This document shows, in pieces, positions 1-13,100 of a stretch of DNA of 64,000 bases; the stretch's first letter is position 1, and every line of letters starts with the position of its first letter. Source of the stretch: Acanthochromis polyacanthus (lineage: Eukaryota; Chordata; Actinopteri; Pomacentridae); assembly GCF_021347895.1 (NCBI RefSeq), contig NC_067131.1, positions 8,336,653 through 8,400,652 of the forward strand, read 5' to 3'. The notes below the pieces were generated by a model. The model was not told where the DNA came from, did not search any database, and saw only the letters and a list, made by a program, of their open reading frames with translations. The position numbers and the translations under genes were made by a program.

Positions 1-2177
1 TATTGAAAATATTGTGAATTTTTATTTTAGAATAGAATACAGTTGAGTTTTGACATGGTCAGACTGAAAATCTTTTGGATCTTCCTCGTTGTCGTTAGGA
101 AAAATGCAGATTTTGGCGCTGTGGACAGCAGGAGCCGTTTGCATGGCTTGTGATTATCGTCGGGTTTGGCAAGTGCTCTGATAATGTTCTACCATTCCTC
201 ATGACAGCACCTTTTTGTTTGGAAGTTTTCATACCGAGACACCGCGACGGACCGAGACGATCCGTCGGGGCCCATGTTTTGCAAGTGAAATCTCACGAGT
301 GAACATTTGCACCAGCTGTTAAAGGTTTGTAAAGATCAGATTCTTTCGAGATTGAACTCTATCCTCTATTTGAATTTACAGTACCTTGTGTTGTCATGCT
401 ACCATTTGCCTAAATTAAAACGCGTGGATTCAGAATAAAAACAAAGCCCAACCCGGTGCTTTATTCTGTAAACACTTAACTCAGAAGTCAGATTTCGTTT
501 TGTGATACTCGAACCTTTTTGTCTTAGCTGACAAGATGCGAAGGAATGGATGCAAGTCATAAGGCATTAGGTTGTATCCTGACTCTTGGGAAGAAATATA
601 GAGGTGCTCCAGTTTGGTAGTTTTTTTTTTACACATATTTTTTTACGAGACCGTCTGCCAAATCTTGGAATGCAGAAATATCTGGTTCACTTTACAGCAA
701 TTTCCTTTTTTTTTCTTCTAGTCAATAAGAAAAAAAAAAAATACATAAATAATATAAGCATTCCACACACCAGAATTGAAGATAAACATGAACATTGATG
801 CACCTAAAATTTTCGCAATGACAATCACCTCTGTAGGACATCAAAGGGAAACCAGACCCCGTCTCGGAAATCACCACGGCAACAGTTCTGGTGATCCAAA
901 AGAGCGCTGCAGCTCCACGGTACGTTACAAAAATAGACGCAGTTCTGCCATCACAGTCACCGACACAACACCTCACTACAGTATACGCCATGCATGGGTG
1001 GCATGTTGTTTTGGAACACCAGAACGGTCACATGACTGGCTGCTACACCGACCAATGAGATCGCCATTGCAGATGTTTTCAGGAAGAAAAAAAAAAGAGG
1101 GATAGGAAGCAAAAAAGCCACTGATGCCACAAATGTTAAAAAAAAACTTCCTCAATCATGTAATGTGAAGAAGCAATATCGACTCAAGTGTGCTCTGGTG
1201 GACCACAGAGATGGCTGAACATGTGTAGACAGCTGGCAAGTTCTTGGCACTATGATATATTCATTAAAAACACAACAAGCTCAATTAAATGTTTCAAGTT
1301 TCCTCAGTAAAATGGAATTAAACGGCAGTTTTAGTCCGATGTTAAACCCTTATGTCACGAGAAAACTCCAGCCAATTATTGCACAGGCTAAATATAGTAC
1401 ATGCTAATCTTCTTCCGAGTGCTTTGACTTTTCCACATATTTGGTGTGGTTTTTCTGCACAAGACAACCACATTACGCACTGAAACACACTGCAGGTTAT
1501 ATATAGTTCTGGCGTACTGGGCTGTCAGTGTGATCAGGTTTGAAGGAGAAGGTCTGGGTTCCCTTATTCTTCCGTCATGTGCTATATTTCTTTAAGAACA
1601 ACAAGCTTGGTCTTTTTTTAAACAAAAAAGAAAATTTCAAACTCTCATCCCTTGTCCCCCCAAATCTTCAGCACTCAAAAAGTTAATTTAAATATGAGAA
1701 CTGTTAAAAACTCACTGTAAAATGCAATAAAGGCAACAGTCTCCAATCAGTTAAAACATCCATATTCCAGTGCTCCACTTCCTGTTGTTTGAGTAATAAT
1801 TACATAAAAATGATCGGCTACATGACTGACCTTGCATGAAGAATGCACACCAAAGTGGCAAAACAGCGGAGAATGAAGTCGACTTTGAAAATGCATCTAC
1901 TTCAAATCTTTAAACATCTTTGCAAACTCTTGGCCCGACTGAACAATAAGGCGAAGAGTTTTGCAAAGCATGTTTGGTTATCTTTTTTTTTTTTCCCATC
2001 TTGAACAATTTTGTTTAGGTACAGCTACAAAAACCACAAAAACAAGCAAAATGTGGTCAAGGCCCTCATGAAGCTGACGTTTATCCTCAGAGGATGATAA
2101 ATGTATAGCTGTCAAAGGACTGTGAAGCTTCTTCCTATCGGTTGTTTCGCCTCGAAGCTGACCACAGTTCGGCGACC
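1..2177 (-). other. scd: scd 3' untranslated region and downstream flank
   Basis: No gene other than scd is supported here. The stretch follows the scd stop codon on the minus strand and is AT-rich with poly-T/A runs, as expected of the long SCD 3' UTR. Two minus-strand AATAAA signals are visible (plus-strand TTTATT at 460-465 and 21-26), which would give 3' UTRs of about 1.7 or 2.15 kb. The short ORFs in this stretch have no family resemblance. Confidence 0.6.
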
Positions 2178-5100
2178 CTAGCCACTGCGGTGGCTTCCGT
2201 CTCCAGTGCGCTGTATTCGGGCCAGGACCAGCTCGTGGGACACTCTCTTGCGGTCCTTGGCCAGGCCCAAGAAGCACATGAAGTCGATGAAACAAGTAGT
2301 AAGGTTCAACTTGCAGCCAAACTCGCTGGTTGCGTAGTCGAATGGGAACGTGTGGTGGTAGTTGTGGAATCCCTCACCTGTAAGGCACAAGGAACACAGG
2401 TTAACAATTAATTAAAAAAATAAAAGCATTTTGAATTGTAGCAAAAATAGAGAAACAATTTCCTTCCTGTTGTCTTCATTTACACTACAGGAACCAAAAA
2501 ATGTTGTTTCCTTATCTGAAAAAAAAAAATCCAAAAATTCAGCAAAAAATTCCCAAAATTTCTGAAAATTTGCAAAACCTTGAAGAAAATTCCAATAATT
2601 CCTTAAGTTTTATTTTAAAAAAATCCCCCAAAATTTGGAAAGAAAAGTCTTGTAAATATTTTCAAAAAATGAGTAAAAAGCTTCCCCAAAAAAATCCTAA
2701 AAATATCTAAAGTGATTCCATATATATCAGTAAAACTTCTAAGATTTTCATTAAGAACATTCACAAAAAAAAAAACCACAACATTATTTTTTTGGGGGAA
2801 TGTTCTTAAGAAACATTTTAACATTTCTTTTTACTACCAAAAAATGTTCAAAAATTTCCCAAAAAATGTGGACATCCGAAGTTTGACTGTGAATTTTTTC
2901 CCCCCCCACATTTTCAAACTTTAAATCGGGTAAATTTTGACCTGCAGGACAACACGAGAGTTAACATCCAGCTTTTTTCCCCCACTAAAAGCATTACAAG
3001 ATATGTGCCATGTTCTAGTCAAAATATCCTTCTCCAACTGTGTGTAATGTTTTACAATTGTCAGTCATTCATTTAACCCGGTCGCTTGTTGACACTCCTA
3101 CCTGAATGCCCTTTCTGCCCACAGAGTCACCTGACCTACCACTCACCTTCATCCACCTCACTAATCAGCCCTGTGGCTCTTAGGTCAGGTCAAGCAGCAA
3201 CTTTAGTGTCATTCCAACCATATTAAAATAATCAGTCCACGGTGAGATAAAACAGCATTCCTCCATGATCGTAGTGTTACAAAAAACAGCACAGAACTGC
3301 ATGAAATTACTCAGATCTGCAGAGTGCACATGTGCAAAAAAAATCAAGCACAGTTGTGGACAGTGCGGCGCTGACCAGTGTACAGGTTCAGTGTGGACAA
3401 ACTGCCAAGCCGAACAGGTTATTCCACAACATGCAACACTGTGATCGTAAAATGCTGCAGATTGTTGATAAATGTGGAGTCGTTCACAAAGCCGGAGACT
3501 TTCCAGCTTGTGATGCAAATTGCCCTGCGACTCCAGGGATCTTGTCAGCTGTCCTCGCTATCTGATGCTGCTCAGAATGTTCTGGTTCCTCAGCAGAATG
3601 AAACGTACTTTTTTCAGCCTTTGCGGAACATACAGAGGCTCCTGGGCCTTCTTGGGAGCAAAATTGGTGTCATGGGATGGTTGAGATTCTCCAGCTGAAC
3701 ACAAGTGAGTCCTCTTGATGATCTCCTCAAGGGAATCACTGACGTACGGCAGACAGTAATGGCGCCACGCTCTTTCCTGAAGCCAAAAAAGCGCATCTCT
3801 TTTGTTTGGTCCACGTTCAGAGACAGACTCTTTGCTCTCCAATCCGTAAGCTGACTCATCGTTCTCGCTGATGAGACCCACCACAGTCGTGTCATCAGCG
3901 AACTCGAAGCGATTCAAGCTGTGCATTGGTGCACAGTTGTGAGTCAGCAGAGTGGACAGCTTTGGACTGAGAGCACAGTCCTGTTCGGTGCTCGGTGTGG
4001 TGGAGATACTGCTCCTGATCGGAGAAGTGCAGGATTCGGTCTCAGATGGAGGCGTTCAGGCGCAGCAGTCTTTTCAATCGCGCTCCGAGGAATGATTGTG
4101 CTAAATGCTGAGCACAAGTCTATGAAAGACATTAAAATGCACATGTTTTGCAGGTCCATGAGGGCGAGGAGCACATGGAGGGTGGTGACAATGGTGATGA
4201 GCAGTTGGGATGATATGCAAAATGCAGGAGTTCCAGTAAGTGGAGCAGCAGGGTCTTGATGCGCCTCATGATGAAGCACTTAATGATGGCAGATGTAACT
4301 TTAGCAAGACTGTTACCATTGAGGCAGGACATTGAAGACTTCTGTGGAATGGAGGTGATGTTTGTGGCCTTGAAGCTCTTTGGAATGACTGCTGCTGCAC
4401 TCTGGGAGATGAATTCTGTGAGTTGACTCTGTAGAGCTGTGTACAGCACCTGACTGGCAGGAGAACGAGCGGTCTTCCTCATCGCCTCATCATTACAAGT
4501 CCAAGTTGTTCAGCACATATGGAAGGGAGGCGTCATAGTGACAGGCAGGTGATGTTATTCTGTAGTTAGTGATGGCCTGGAAGCCCTACCACACATGCAA
4601 TGTGTTACCGCTGTCCTGGAAGGGGCTTTGGATTCTGTGGGTAATTGTGCAATTAGCCAGTTTGATAGCCGAAGACAATGTGGCGCCTGCTGTTTTTCAG
4701 GCCACCTTGCAATGAGCAGTCTGTGTGCTAGAATTAGCTCAACACAGAGGTGAAGTTCATCAGGGAGTTTGTCCTGCCGTCTGGTAATCGCCCCCTCCAG
4801 TTCACAGAGCACCGCCTTGGCAATGGTGCATTCTCGTGTTGCACTGTCAGACTGTCTTTGAGTCTTGTGCTGTAGTGTTCCAGGATTCTGTTTGCCTGTT
4901 CATGCTCCGATATCTAGATTCTTTCTCTGCCTCCTCCCTTTGTGTTTGTCTGCTTGCCTGGATTTACAACTTTGTGCAGCCCTTTTTCAAAGCAAAGTTC
5001 AGCTATGCTTTCACCGTACTGCTTTTGTGTTCACTAAACTGACTCTGACAAATGTGCACCGTGTACAGTTTTCTATTAAAGCACAGAGCACTTGTTAAAT

Positions 5101-8088
5101 GGGGGGAAAAAAAATAAATCAAAGTTTCCAGGATGAATTCTGAGAAGAACGTTATGCAACGCGACATAACATCAAGAATTAAATTTAACAAAACTAAATT
5201 GAAGCAAATTGATTCAGAACATGATGTAAAACTAAATTAAATCATTAGATCAGTTCTGATATCCACTTCTACTGAATAACTGGACGATGTTTACTGGACA
5301 CCAAGACTGATTAGGGGCCTGTTTAGAAAGATTAGTCAGTCACATGTCAACAGATGCTGATTAAATCCAGTCTACAGGACATTTAGTACATAAAACATTA
5401 AGATAAATCTGAATGTTGTTTCTATGCAGGTTGTCAGCATTATGCATTTGTCTTACATGGCACTAATTCTTGAAGCCACTGTGTAATTCAATATATTAAC
5501 TTTGAGCAATCCTGCAACCATGTTTTCTGTAGGTGGTGTTTTACCAAAGGGACACATTTACATTTTTCTATCTCTGTGCTCATTTCGCACGATTAGACCC
5601 TTTACAAATATTCCCACCACTTGAAAACATTCATTCCTGACTTATTCAACAGACTGTGCTGCAAGTTACTGCATAAAAATCTGTATTTATGCCGCAGTGA
5701 GAACATGTGTTGGTGTGTTTTTCATACCTATAGCGCTGAAAGTGACAAACTTGTTCTCCCTGGGGTTGATGTTCTTGTCGTAGGGCCTGTTTCCCCACAT
5801 GTGAGCGGCGCTGTTCACCAGCCACGTGGCGTTCAGCACCAGGGTGTACCTCAGCAGAGCCGGGACGAAGTAGGCCACCCACAGAGACTCTCCCCACAGG
5901 TACCAAGGCACAGACATTGGGATGAAGAAGCAGAGCAGCAGCACAGACAGCTTGTAATACCTGTTGAGGAAGGCAGAGGGGGCGGGGGAGCAGCAAGAAT
6001 GGAAGTGTTTACTCAGTGCAAGATCAAATCACAAATGCTGCTTGTCTGACATGGATTTGCTCGTTCACTTTTCACTTGACACACTTTCCATTGAGGCCTA
6101 CCTTGAGTAAATCTCAGCATGCACAAACGACATGTTAATGGCCGTCACCTTGTCAAACCAGAATGACTAATACAGCCTGAGCTGGAGGCAGTTCTGCAGC
6201 AGCAAATCAAATTTAGCTTGTTTACTATCCACTCTACTTCCCAGGGCATCTTTTTAAAAATGAATCGCGTCAAAACAAATATTCAGCCTCTAAGTGTTAA
6301 ATCAATTATTAACTCGCGGCACTTACTTCCTTTGAAACATTACAACTTTGTCAGCCAGCAGATCACTGAGCTCCAGCTTGCGTCCTTTCTCAATGACGTC
6401 GGGGTGTTTGCGCACCAACAGCCAGCCAATGTGAGCAAAGAAGAAGCCCCGGACGGCGTTGTGAGGGTCAGCGTCTGTCTCTGAATATTTGTGATGAACC
6501 CTGTGGTCTCGCGCCCATTCAAAGATATCATTCTGCGGTTCGGGGATAAGACAGAGATTACGCACACAGTTGACACAACATGGTACTTCTAGAATAATGA
6601 CAACTTCTATTTTCATGACTCCAGCTCTTAAGCGTGCGTTTGTGCTGTGCAGCGTATTCGTATGCGACGACAGCTCTGTGTGATCTGTCATTTTCACGAA
6701 CCTGAAATGCCATGGAGTTAGCAAGACCGAGAAAGATCCTTAGAGGTAATGTAGCCTTGTATGATCTGTGGCTCCACAGGCGATGAGCTCCCGCTGTAAT
6801 TCCTAAAGCACTTATCAAAAAACAAAGTGCAGCTGCGGGGAGAAAGACATCAGCAAATTAGTCTGACCACATTCCACTTATCCGATTCTCTCACAAACAG
6901 TTTCTTGCACTTATGCTGCACGCTGTAATGCCATCAATTTTCTATACACTTGTAGTGTCGTTGTCAGAGCTGGGAGGGAGCTTCTGCAACAAGTGACAAA
7001 TGACATGAAAGTCAGCTATGATAAATCAGTGAAGACAGAAAATCCCAATAAAATGGGTTGTCCAAAAGCATAAATTACCAAAACCATATACTTGCCACGC
7101 TGTAGTTTGCATATCCGTTCCTTTTCGCGGAAGGCAACGTATTTATAAATCTGTTCCAAAGGGCTATTCACAATTTGAATAAATACACCACAAAAGCTTT
7201 ACTGCACCATATTTCAACCTGGAAACAATTAAAATGCGTCCTTGGCTGAAGTGATTTGTACCAGCCTGCTTGTTTTGCAAGAAGTGAAAGAACTACGAAT
7301 GAAGCAAAGCATGATACATAGAAATGTGACACATACTGCATAAAATAAACAGCATATCTGATGGGTAAAAACATACATTCAGCATTTCAATCTGTGTTGC
7401 TGTGATTCAAGAGAAATACACATTCCAATGAAATCCAACAAAATGCATTAAATAATGAAATGACATGTCGTTTGTATAATGAATTAGCCACTCTACGTTT
7501 GCATCCTTTCTTTGTTTTATACTGTCACCTAATTAACAGCATGACAGGTAGGCTCTGTTTCTGATTAGCATGCACTGTGAATATTCCAGCTTTAAATTGC
7601 ATGCTGTGACATGAAATATCCAGTGATATATGATCTCTAATCCCCCACACATGCAGCATGCTGGAAGGATCATGCACAGATTATAACACAGCCAGATCTT
7701 TAGCATTCACCAGTGGGGAGAAAGTGACATGGGCTGCTGACATAACAGCTGTGAATATGGTCAAATATGCTTCCCCGTGTAAGAAAAACGCCACAAGCTA
7801 CACACAATCTGTAAAGTCATGTCGTAACAGGTAGGGTTTTTTGTAATACTTACACCAAAGCAAGGTCAAAGGAGCTGCGGAGGGGATGAGGAACACGCCG
7901 TACAAGGCTCCTATATGCAACAGAGTCATTAGTACGACATTTTTCCATACGATGATCCGGGGAGGTTTGGGGCCCTCCTTTTCTTTGTATGTGTTATCAA
8001 ACGCGTCTTCTCTGGTGCCTTCTGGAAGAACATCCCCGTTGCTGGACTTGTGCTGCTGCTTCTTCTCCAACGCCTCCGCCTCCGTCAT
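2178..8088 (-). CDS. scd: Stearoyl-CoA desaturase (delta-9 acyl-CoA desaturase), 5 coding exons
   Basis: ER-membrane di-iron enzyme that puts the delta-9 double bond into palmitoyl- and stearoyl-CoA, using cytochrome b5. Minus-strand coding exons: 8088-7854, 6832-6702, 6532-6327, 5960-5728, 2377-2178. All junctions are GT-AG and keep frame, giving 334 residues, close to the family length. The 131, 206 and 233 bp internal exons match the sizes I remember for mammalian SCD. All three histidine boxes are visible: HRLWSH at about 95-100, HRVHH at 132-136, HNYHH at 273-277, plus the NSAAH metal-site asparagine and histidine at 240-244. Hydrophobic pairs lie between the boxes. The start is the first ATG after a probable 5' UTR splice acceptor (near 8116) and precedes a hydrophilic N-terminus. 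No lesion is seen, so it should be functional. The large last intron holds transposon debris. Whether this is the scd1a or scd1b teleost paralogue cannot be told from here. Confidence 0.96.
2458..2962. mobile_element. A/T-rich TTAA-ended non-autonomous element in scd intron 5
   Basis: The right end (2934-2962) reads GACCTGCAGGACAACACGAG followed by AGTTAA. I recognise this as the terminus of a common fish repeat whose ends read TTAACCCTCGTGTTGTCC. The left end near 2458 carries a degenerate inverse (TTCCTGTTGTC). Between them are short degenerate reiterations of AAAATTCCC-like motifs. TTAA at the right edge suggests piggyBac-type mobilisation. Boundaries are approximate. Confidence 0.5.
3180..4510 (-). 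mobile_element. Degenerate L2/Maui-type LINE reverse-transcriptase fragment
   Basis: Translated in several minus-strand frames, the region reproduces successive blocks of the teleost L2 (Maui) reverse transcriptase: the fingers segment (FKATNI...IPQK, LLHFAYHPN) around 4480-4210, the motif A remnant (SAFSTIIP) around 4110-4080, the motif C block (FADDTTVVGLIS) at about 3905-3870, then SLNVDQTKEM and the C-terminal LYVPQRLKK segment down to about 3560. Frames change repeatedly and stops interrupt, so it is dead. Both ends are approximate. The 5' half, including the endonuclease, is not recognisable. Sequence from 4510 to 4830 may be more of the same element but I could not match it. Confidence 0.85.
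4511..5727. other. Remainder of scd intron 5
   Basis: No gene or recognisable repeat. Ordinary AT-rich intronic sequence between the L2 remnant and scd coding exon 5 (5960-5728). Short ORFs here have no family resemblance. Confidence 0.5.
6833..7853. other. scd intron 2 (between coding exons 1 and 2)
   Basis: AT-rich intronic sequence bounded by a donor at 7853 and an acceptor ending at 6833 on the minus strand. I see no gene, repeat or RNA structure in it. Confidence 0.6.
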
Positions 8089-8410
8089 TGTGGCTTGCGG
8101 GGTTTGGTGATGATCTGAGCGGGTACAGAAGATGAGACAAATCGGTGTTTTTTTTGTGACGAGCCAACGTCACGAAGGGTGACGGAAGAAAAAGAAGAAG
8201 AAACCACCAAACCCCCTCCTCCTCACACGGTGAATATGTTTTTATGCTAGCTAGCACGGTTAAGCTAGCTGCTGCCTGGTGCGAGGGTGGTAATGTAACG
8301 ATGATGCTGACTTATAGCTGACATTCGCGACGTTGCATAACACTGATATTTTGTTGTGTGTGTGTTTTTTAACACCTGTACGGAAAAGAAAGACTAGGTA
8401 TACAACTCAC

Positions 8411-8540
8411 CGAAGACGACCGGGCTGTAGAAATGGGATTCAGGCTGTTTCACGGAGACGGAGGTTGTCTGTTCAACCCAAAACTACAGGAACCCAGAAA
8501 AGAGAGCGCGATAGTCAGCTCTGCAGCGAACGCATCAATG
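8411..8540 (-). other. scd: Probable scd 5' UTR exon 1
   Basis: Reading the minus strand, a good splice donor (CG|GTGAGT) sits at 8411/8410, and a matching acceptor (CCCGCTCAG) lies near 8117, about 28 bp upstream of the scd ATG. A non-coding first exon upstream of 8410 is therefore likely. Its 5' edge is not fixed; about 8540 is a guess from the distance to the CCAAT boxes. Confidence 0.55.
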
Positions 8541-8566
8541 AGAGCCAGAGCTGGAGGTGCGACTGA

Positions 8567-8610
8567 CCAATCAGAGCCCGGATGCCGCCTCAAACTCGGG
8601 CTCTGATTGG
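8567..8610 (-). promoter_or_regulatory. scd: scd promoter: two CCAAT boxes in a perfect inverted repeat
   Basis: CCAATCAGAGCCCG at 8567-8580 and its exact reverse complement at 8597-8610 form 14-bp arms around a 16-bp spacer, with one CCAAT box in each orientation. This is just upstream of the inferred scd first exon. Vertebrate SCD promoters are known to depend on closely placed NF-Y (CCAAT) sites next to a sterol-response element; I did not identify a clear SRE. Binding by NF-Y is inference. Confidence 0.7.
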
Positions 8611-10095
8611 CTGCTTATTTATCTGCTGTTCACCTTTTATTCATTCTCCGAGCAGCCAGATGTATATTTACCTCCCATGGAGAGCAGCTACCGCTAGCGC
8701 CGCTCGCTGCTGCCGCTGTCCAGACATGTACGGAATTAATCGCGCTCATTTCCATTCACGCGTGGGTTTTAACGAACCCACACAAGCGACGAGTGGCGAG
8801 GTGTAAATGATTAAACTGGAACAAAACAAGTTAGTTACTGTGCAATAAACCCAGCGGCACAGGACCCCCGCCCTCCGCTCGCAGGAGAAAATGGGATGCT
8901 TGCTCCGTCACCTAATCCCGATCCCTAAAATAATAAAATAAATAGGATATGATGCACACATTAATTTCATATTAGAGCCAGTTAGATTTCTAACCGGAAG
9001 TATGGATCTCTACCCATTGTTAAATGCCACAAACAGTATTTTTTTTTAGAATATAATAATTTAAGTGTTTATATAGAACTATATAAATTACCTATGAACT
9101 ATGCCCACATGAACAAATTTAGACCATAATTATTAAATAACGTGATCAACATAAACTTGGTATTCATGCATTATCTTAATTTTATTTTCAAAGTTTGACG
9201 CTGGCATGGCATAAATATTACCTAACAAACATATTAATTATTGATGATATTTTTAAAACGGTTACATTATTTCTAATTATTTGGGAATTGATGGCACAAA
9301 GTTATTATTTTAAGATAGCTTTTTTATTTATATTTAAATTCCTGACATTGAAATGTGTAAATCATAAAAGATGCTTAGTTTTTAGTAGCAAGAAAATGAG
9401 AAGTCCTATTCCAACTCTCACATATTACAAATAAAATATCTATTTTTTATTTTTATATATTTGGAGTTTTTTTTTTTGTTCAAACCAACTGATAACCCTC
9501 AACTGACTCTGATGTTACCAGTAAAAATGTGCCTTCAGTATGAGTTTGATATAAATAATACAAATAAAATGCATAAGCTTTTTTGTTCTTCCAGAATGTT
9601 ACCTCAGCAACACAAGAGAACAGCTGTTCCTCCGTAAACACGAATGAATCCAAATAGAAGTGTTGCATTGATGTATCGTTATTTATTATTAATTTAGGGA
9701 ATTTCACTCTGTATTTGAACGATTTCATCAGTTTATTTCTATGAAATAATGTAAGAAAAAAGAAAAGACTACTGACTGTGTGGTAAACTAGGCATACAGG
9801 GCTTGTTTTGAAGTAAATTAACAACTACACATCGCAGGTGCAAATTAAGAATCAGGGGACCCAAATGAAAAGGGTCAACACATCCATGGGTGTCCACTTT
9901 CATGACCTACATTTGAAAACCGACGATTTGTCGCCATCTAGAGCAAAAATGAGGCGGCACAGAGACTCGATGCTGTGCTCATGTCGTGGACACAAGGCTA
10001 AGCTATTTCTGAACGTTGGGTCTCCAGGGTACCAGGAGGAGAAAAGATGGTCCCATACTGATAAATTCATATCACCACCATCTGACTGATAGTAC
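8611..10095. other. Intergenic space between scd and dnajb12
   Basis: The two genes diverge from this 1.5 kb. The first 270 bp are GC-rich and continue the scd promoter region. 8930-9830 is very AT-rich, with many TAATTA/TTATTA tracts and a T run at 9467-9477. No gene is supported; the ORFs in this space are chance. Confidence 0.6.
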
Positions 10096-10176
10096 TGTTT
10101 GCAGCATCTCTGTGACGTCAACAACAAGCGACTTTATTTACTTCTGGACCAGTTAGCCGCCGCCGCTGCTGCTGCA
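10096..10176 (+). promoter_or_regulatory. dnajb12: dnajb12 proximal promoter / 5' UTR with a perfect CRE
   Basis: A full palindromic cAMP-response/ATF site TGACGTCA lies at 10113-10120, 57 bp before the dnajb12 ATG, followed by a short CCGCCGCCGCTGCTGCTG leader. No TATA box is obvious. ATF/CREB-family control would suit an ER-quality-control chaperone, but that is inference. The transcription start is not determined, so the site could lie in the promoter or the 5' UTR. Confidence 0.5.
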
Positions 10177-13100
10177 ATGGAAGTAAACAGGGACGAAGCG
10201 GAGCGCTGCATTGACATTGCGACTGCGGCGTTAAGTACTAACCATCCGGAGAAAGCGCAGAGGTTCCTGGAGAAGGCGCAGAGGCTCTTTCCGACAGAGA
10301 AAGCCAAGGGTGAGTTAAAATGGCCGTGCAGAGGGGAAAAGAAGGAACAACTAAGCCGGGGAGGTGCGCAGCATCATCACCTTCAGCATCACCTGCATCC
10401 CAGATTAGCAGCGGATGGAGCCAGGGCCTGTGATAGCATAGCAGCTAGCTGTTTCAGTTTTGCTGTTAATCTGCACCTTACTGTATAGGACATAGTCTGC
10501 ACAACTGCTCAACGAGAAAATGATGTTGTAGAGATGCTAGAAATATTTGACAGCATTCACTTTTCTAATGAAATTGAAGCCTAGAGAGTAGGTTCACTAC
10601 AGGGCAAGAACAGGAGAGTCCTAGATGACAGTTTCCCCATCAATTGTTTTATTATTTTAGCAACAGAAGGACCAAAAAATACAACAATACACAAACACAA
10701 GACACAGAAAAATAAGATATTTTACCTCTATTTTCTTTATATGGCAAATTTAAAATGTTTTCCAGAAGAAAAATAATGTTTGCATTATGAATTAACCAAA
10801 CAAATATTGACAAAAGACCATACAATGTTACATATGGTTTGAATTTAGCTGAGTAATTTAAATATCAAGGATTAGAACCCCACAAAAATTATATAAAATA
10901 CAAAATTAGGGTAACGTTATGGTCCTACAGAAATATCTATGAAAACCCAACTATTGGCCACTGATTCCCCGGATTTGCTTTGAGAAAGCTTTGTTTTCTT
11001 TTTTCTTCTTTTTTTGTATCTTTTGTACAGAAAAACATATATACACACACACCAAAAAAAGTATGCACTGTTTGTGCCATACACTTAATAATAATATTTA
11101 TTTATAAATCACTTTTAAATCAAAGGCTATGCTATTGTTAGCTCTCATTTTCTATCACCGTATTTGGTGAACTTGTGATTATAACTATAGCTTCGAAATA
11201 TAAGTTTATATTAGGGCTTTTGATCTGAAATAGAATTACGTTTGAGTTATAATGAATATCACTGAGTTGTATGGGTTAGGTGCAAACGCATTTTTGATTT
11301 TGATTCAAATTTACTTCCATTGTTTATGTAATATAGATTTGAATCGACAAGCACAAAAATCAAACTGCTGAAACATACAGAGTCTTCAACAAAGCCTAGA
11401 TATTACTGTTGGATTTAACTGCAACTGTCTATCAAAAAGGCCCTCATTAAGATGCTGCAATAGTCTAATAATCAGCCCAGCAAATATTGTATGTATGAGG
11501 TTTTTGCCAGCAGTATTTTCTACAGGATCTACCTGGTTTATCATCAGCTGTGTCATCAAAGCTGCTGTCGATTATTTCTGAATATGCTCAACACTGTCAT
11601 TTTATGCCCATTAGTATTGCTGGACCTAATAGCAAAGAATGGATTCACACCCAGACAAGGTGGCGACTCAGACTTCAGTGGGGTCTCGGGGCCTCGGCAG
11701 CGACAGAACACTAGTGAAGATACCACACCTGAAGAAAAACCTTCAGACACCTCAAAATCCTACACGGCAGATCAACTAGATGCTGTCAGAAGGTACGTGA
11801 GGGTTTACTGGTGCGCATGTTGGCATACCTTCAGTCTTCATGTGATGCTAATCATGCGATTTCTACACAGGATAAAACAATGTAAAGACTTCTATGAAAT
11901 CCTCGGGGTCCAGAAAGACGCCGCCGAGGATGAACTCAAAAGATCTTATAGAAAACTCGCTTTGAAATTCCATCCAGACAAGAATCACGCTCCTGGTGCT
12001 ACAGAGGCATTTAAAGGTAACCTGCAGAAAAATCCAGATAGAGGCTATAATTGTGTCTTTTATTCTTTCCTAAGGATAATTTGACTTCATATGTGTTCAT
12101 TTCCTACAGCCATTGGTAATGCATATGCTGTTCTGAGTAACGACAACAAAAGAAAACAGTATGATCAGTATGGAGATGAAAGAAGGCATCCTTCGAGACA
12201 CAGCCCGGACAACGGAAACTTTGAGCCAGATATTTCCCCTGAGGACCTCTTTAATATGTTCTTCGGAGGAGGTTACCCATCAAGTTAGTGTCACTGTTTT
12301 GTATTTTCTTACCAGTCTTATAAGATGCAGTATTTTAATTACTAATGCTACTTGATATGACATGCAAGTGCTAAATGTGCCAATTCATCCAGGTAATGCT
12401 CATGTATACACTAATGGACGGATGCGATACCAAAGGCGAGAGAGAAGAGAGAGACAGCGGGATGTAAGTTTGATACTATTTAAGCTCCTGTGTATACAGT
12501 CATGGAAAAAATTATTCGACCACCCTAGTTTTCTTCAATTTCTTGTTCATTTTAATGCCTGGTACCACTAAAGGTATATTACTTGAAGAATATAATGAAC
12601 ACAGCAAAAAATGCAGCTGATTCCATAATACTTTATCTCCTATTTGACATGCTTAAGCTTAATTGTATTCCCAATGTATAGAAGAGGCCATTTCATGTCA
12701 TACAGTGGGGATCGAAATTTGTATTAATGTGCATAAAGAAGCCAAGGAAAGATGGTAAAATCTCCAAAAGGCATCAAATTACAGATGAGACATTCTTATA
12801 ATATGTCAGAAAAAGTTAGATTTTATTTCTATCATTTACACTTTCAAAATAACAGAAAACACAACAATGAAAACCATGGAAAATGACTAGATATCAGCTC
12901 TGAAATTAAACTATTATGAGCTGTTTTTGTTGTTATCATTAATTTTGCACACCAAAATGTAACTTTAGTTGTACAAGGCATTAAAATGAACAAGAAATTG
13001 AAGAATACACGAGTGGTCTAATCATTTCTTCCATGACTGTGTTGTACAAATATCGTAGTTTGATATGTTAACCAGCAGGGGGAAACCTTTAGTTATCAAT

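Noticed and set aside
4555..4812. 85-codon minus ORF next to the L2 fragment
   Set aside because: Frame and composition do not match L2 coding blocks and no other family is recognised; probably chance or undetectable repeat debris.
10099..10176. Upstream in-frame ATG extending dnajb12 by 26 residues
   Set aside because: DNAJB12/14 proteins begin at the ME(V/S/G)NRDEAE motif; the extension covers the CRE and an alanine run and is likely leader.
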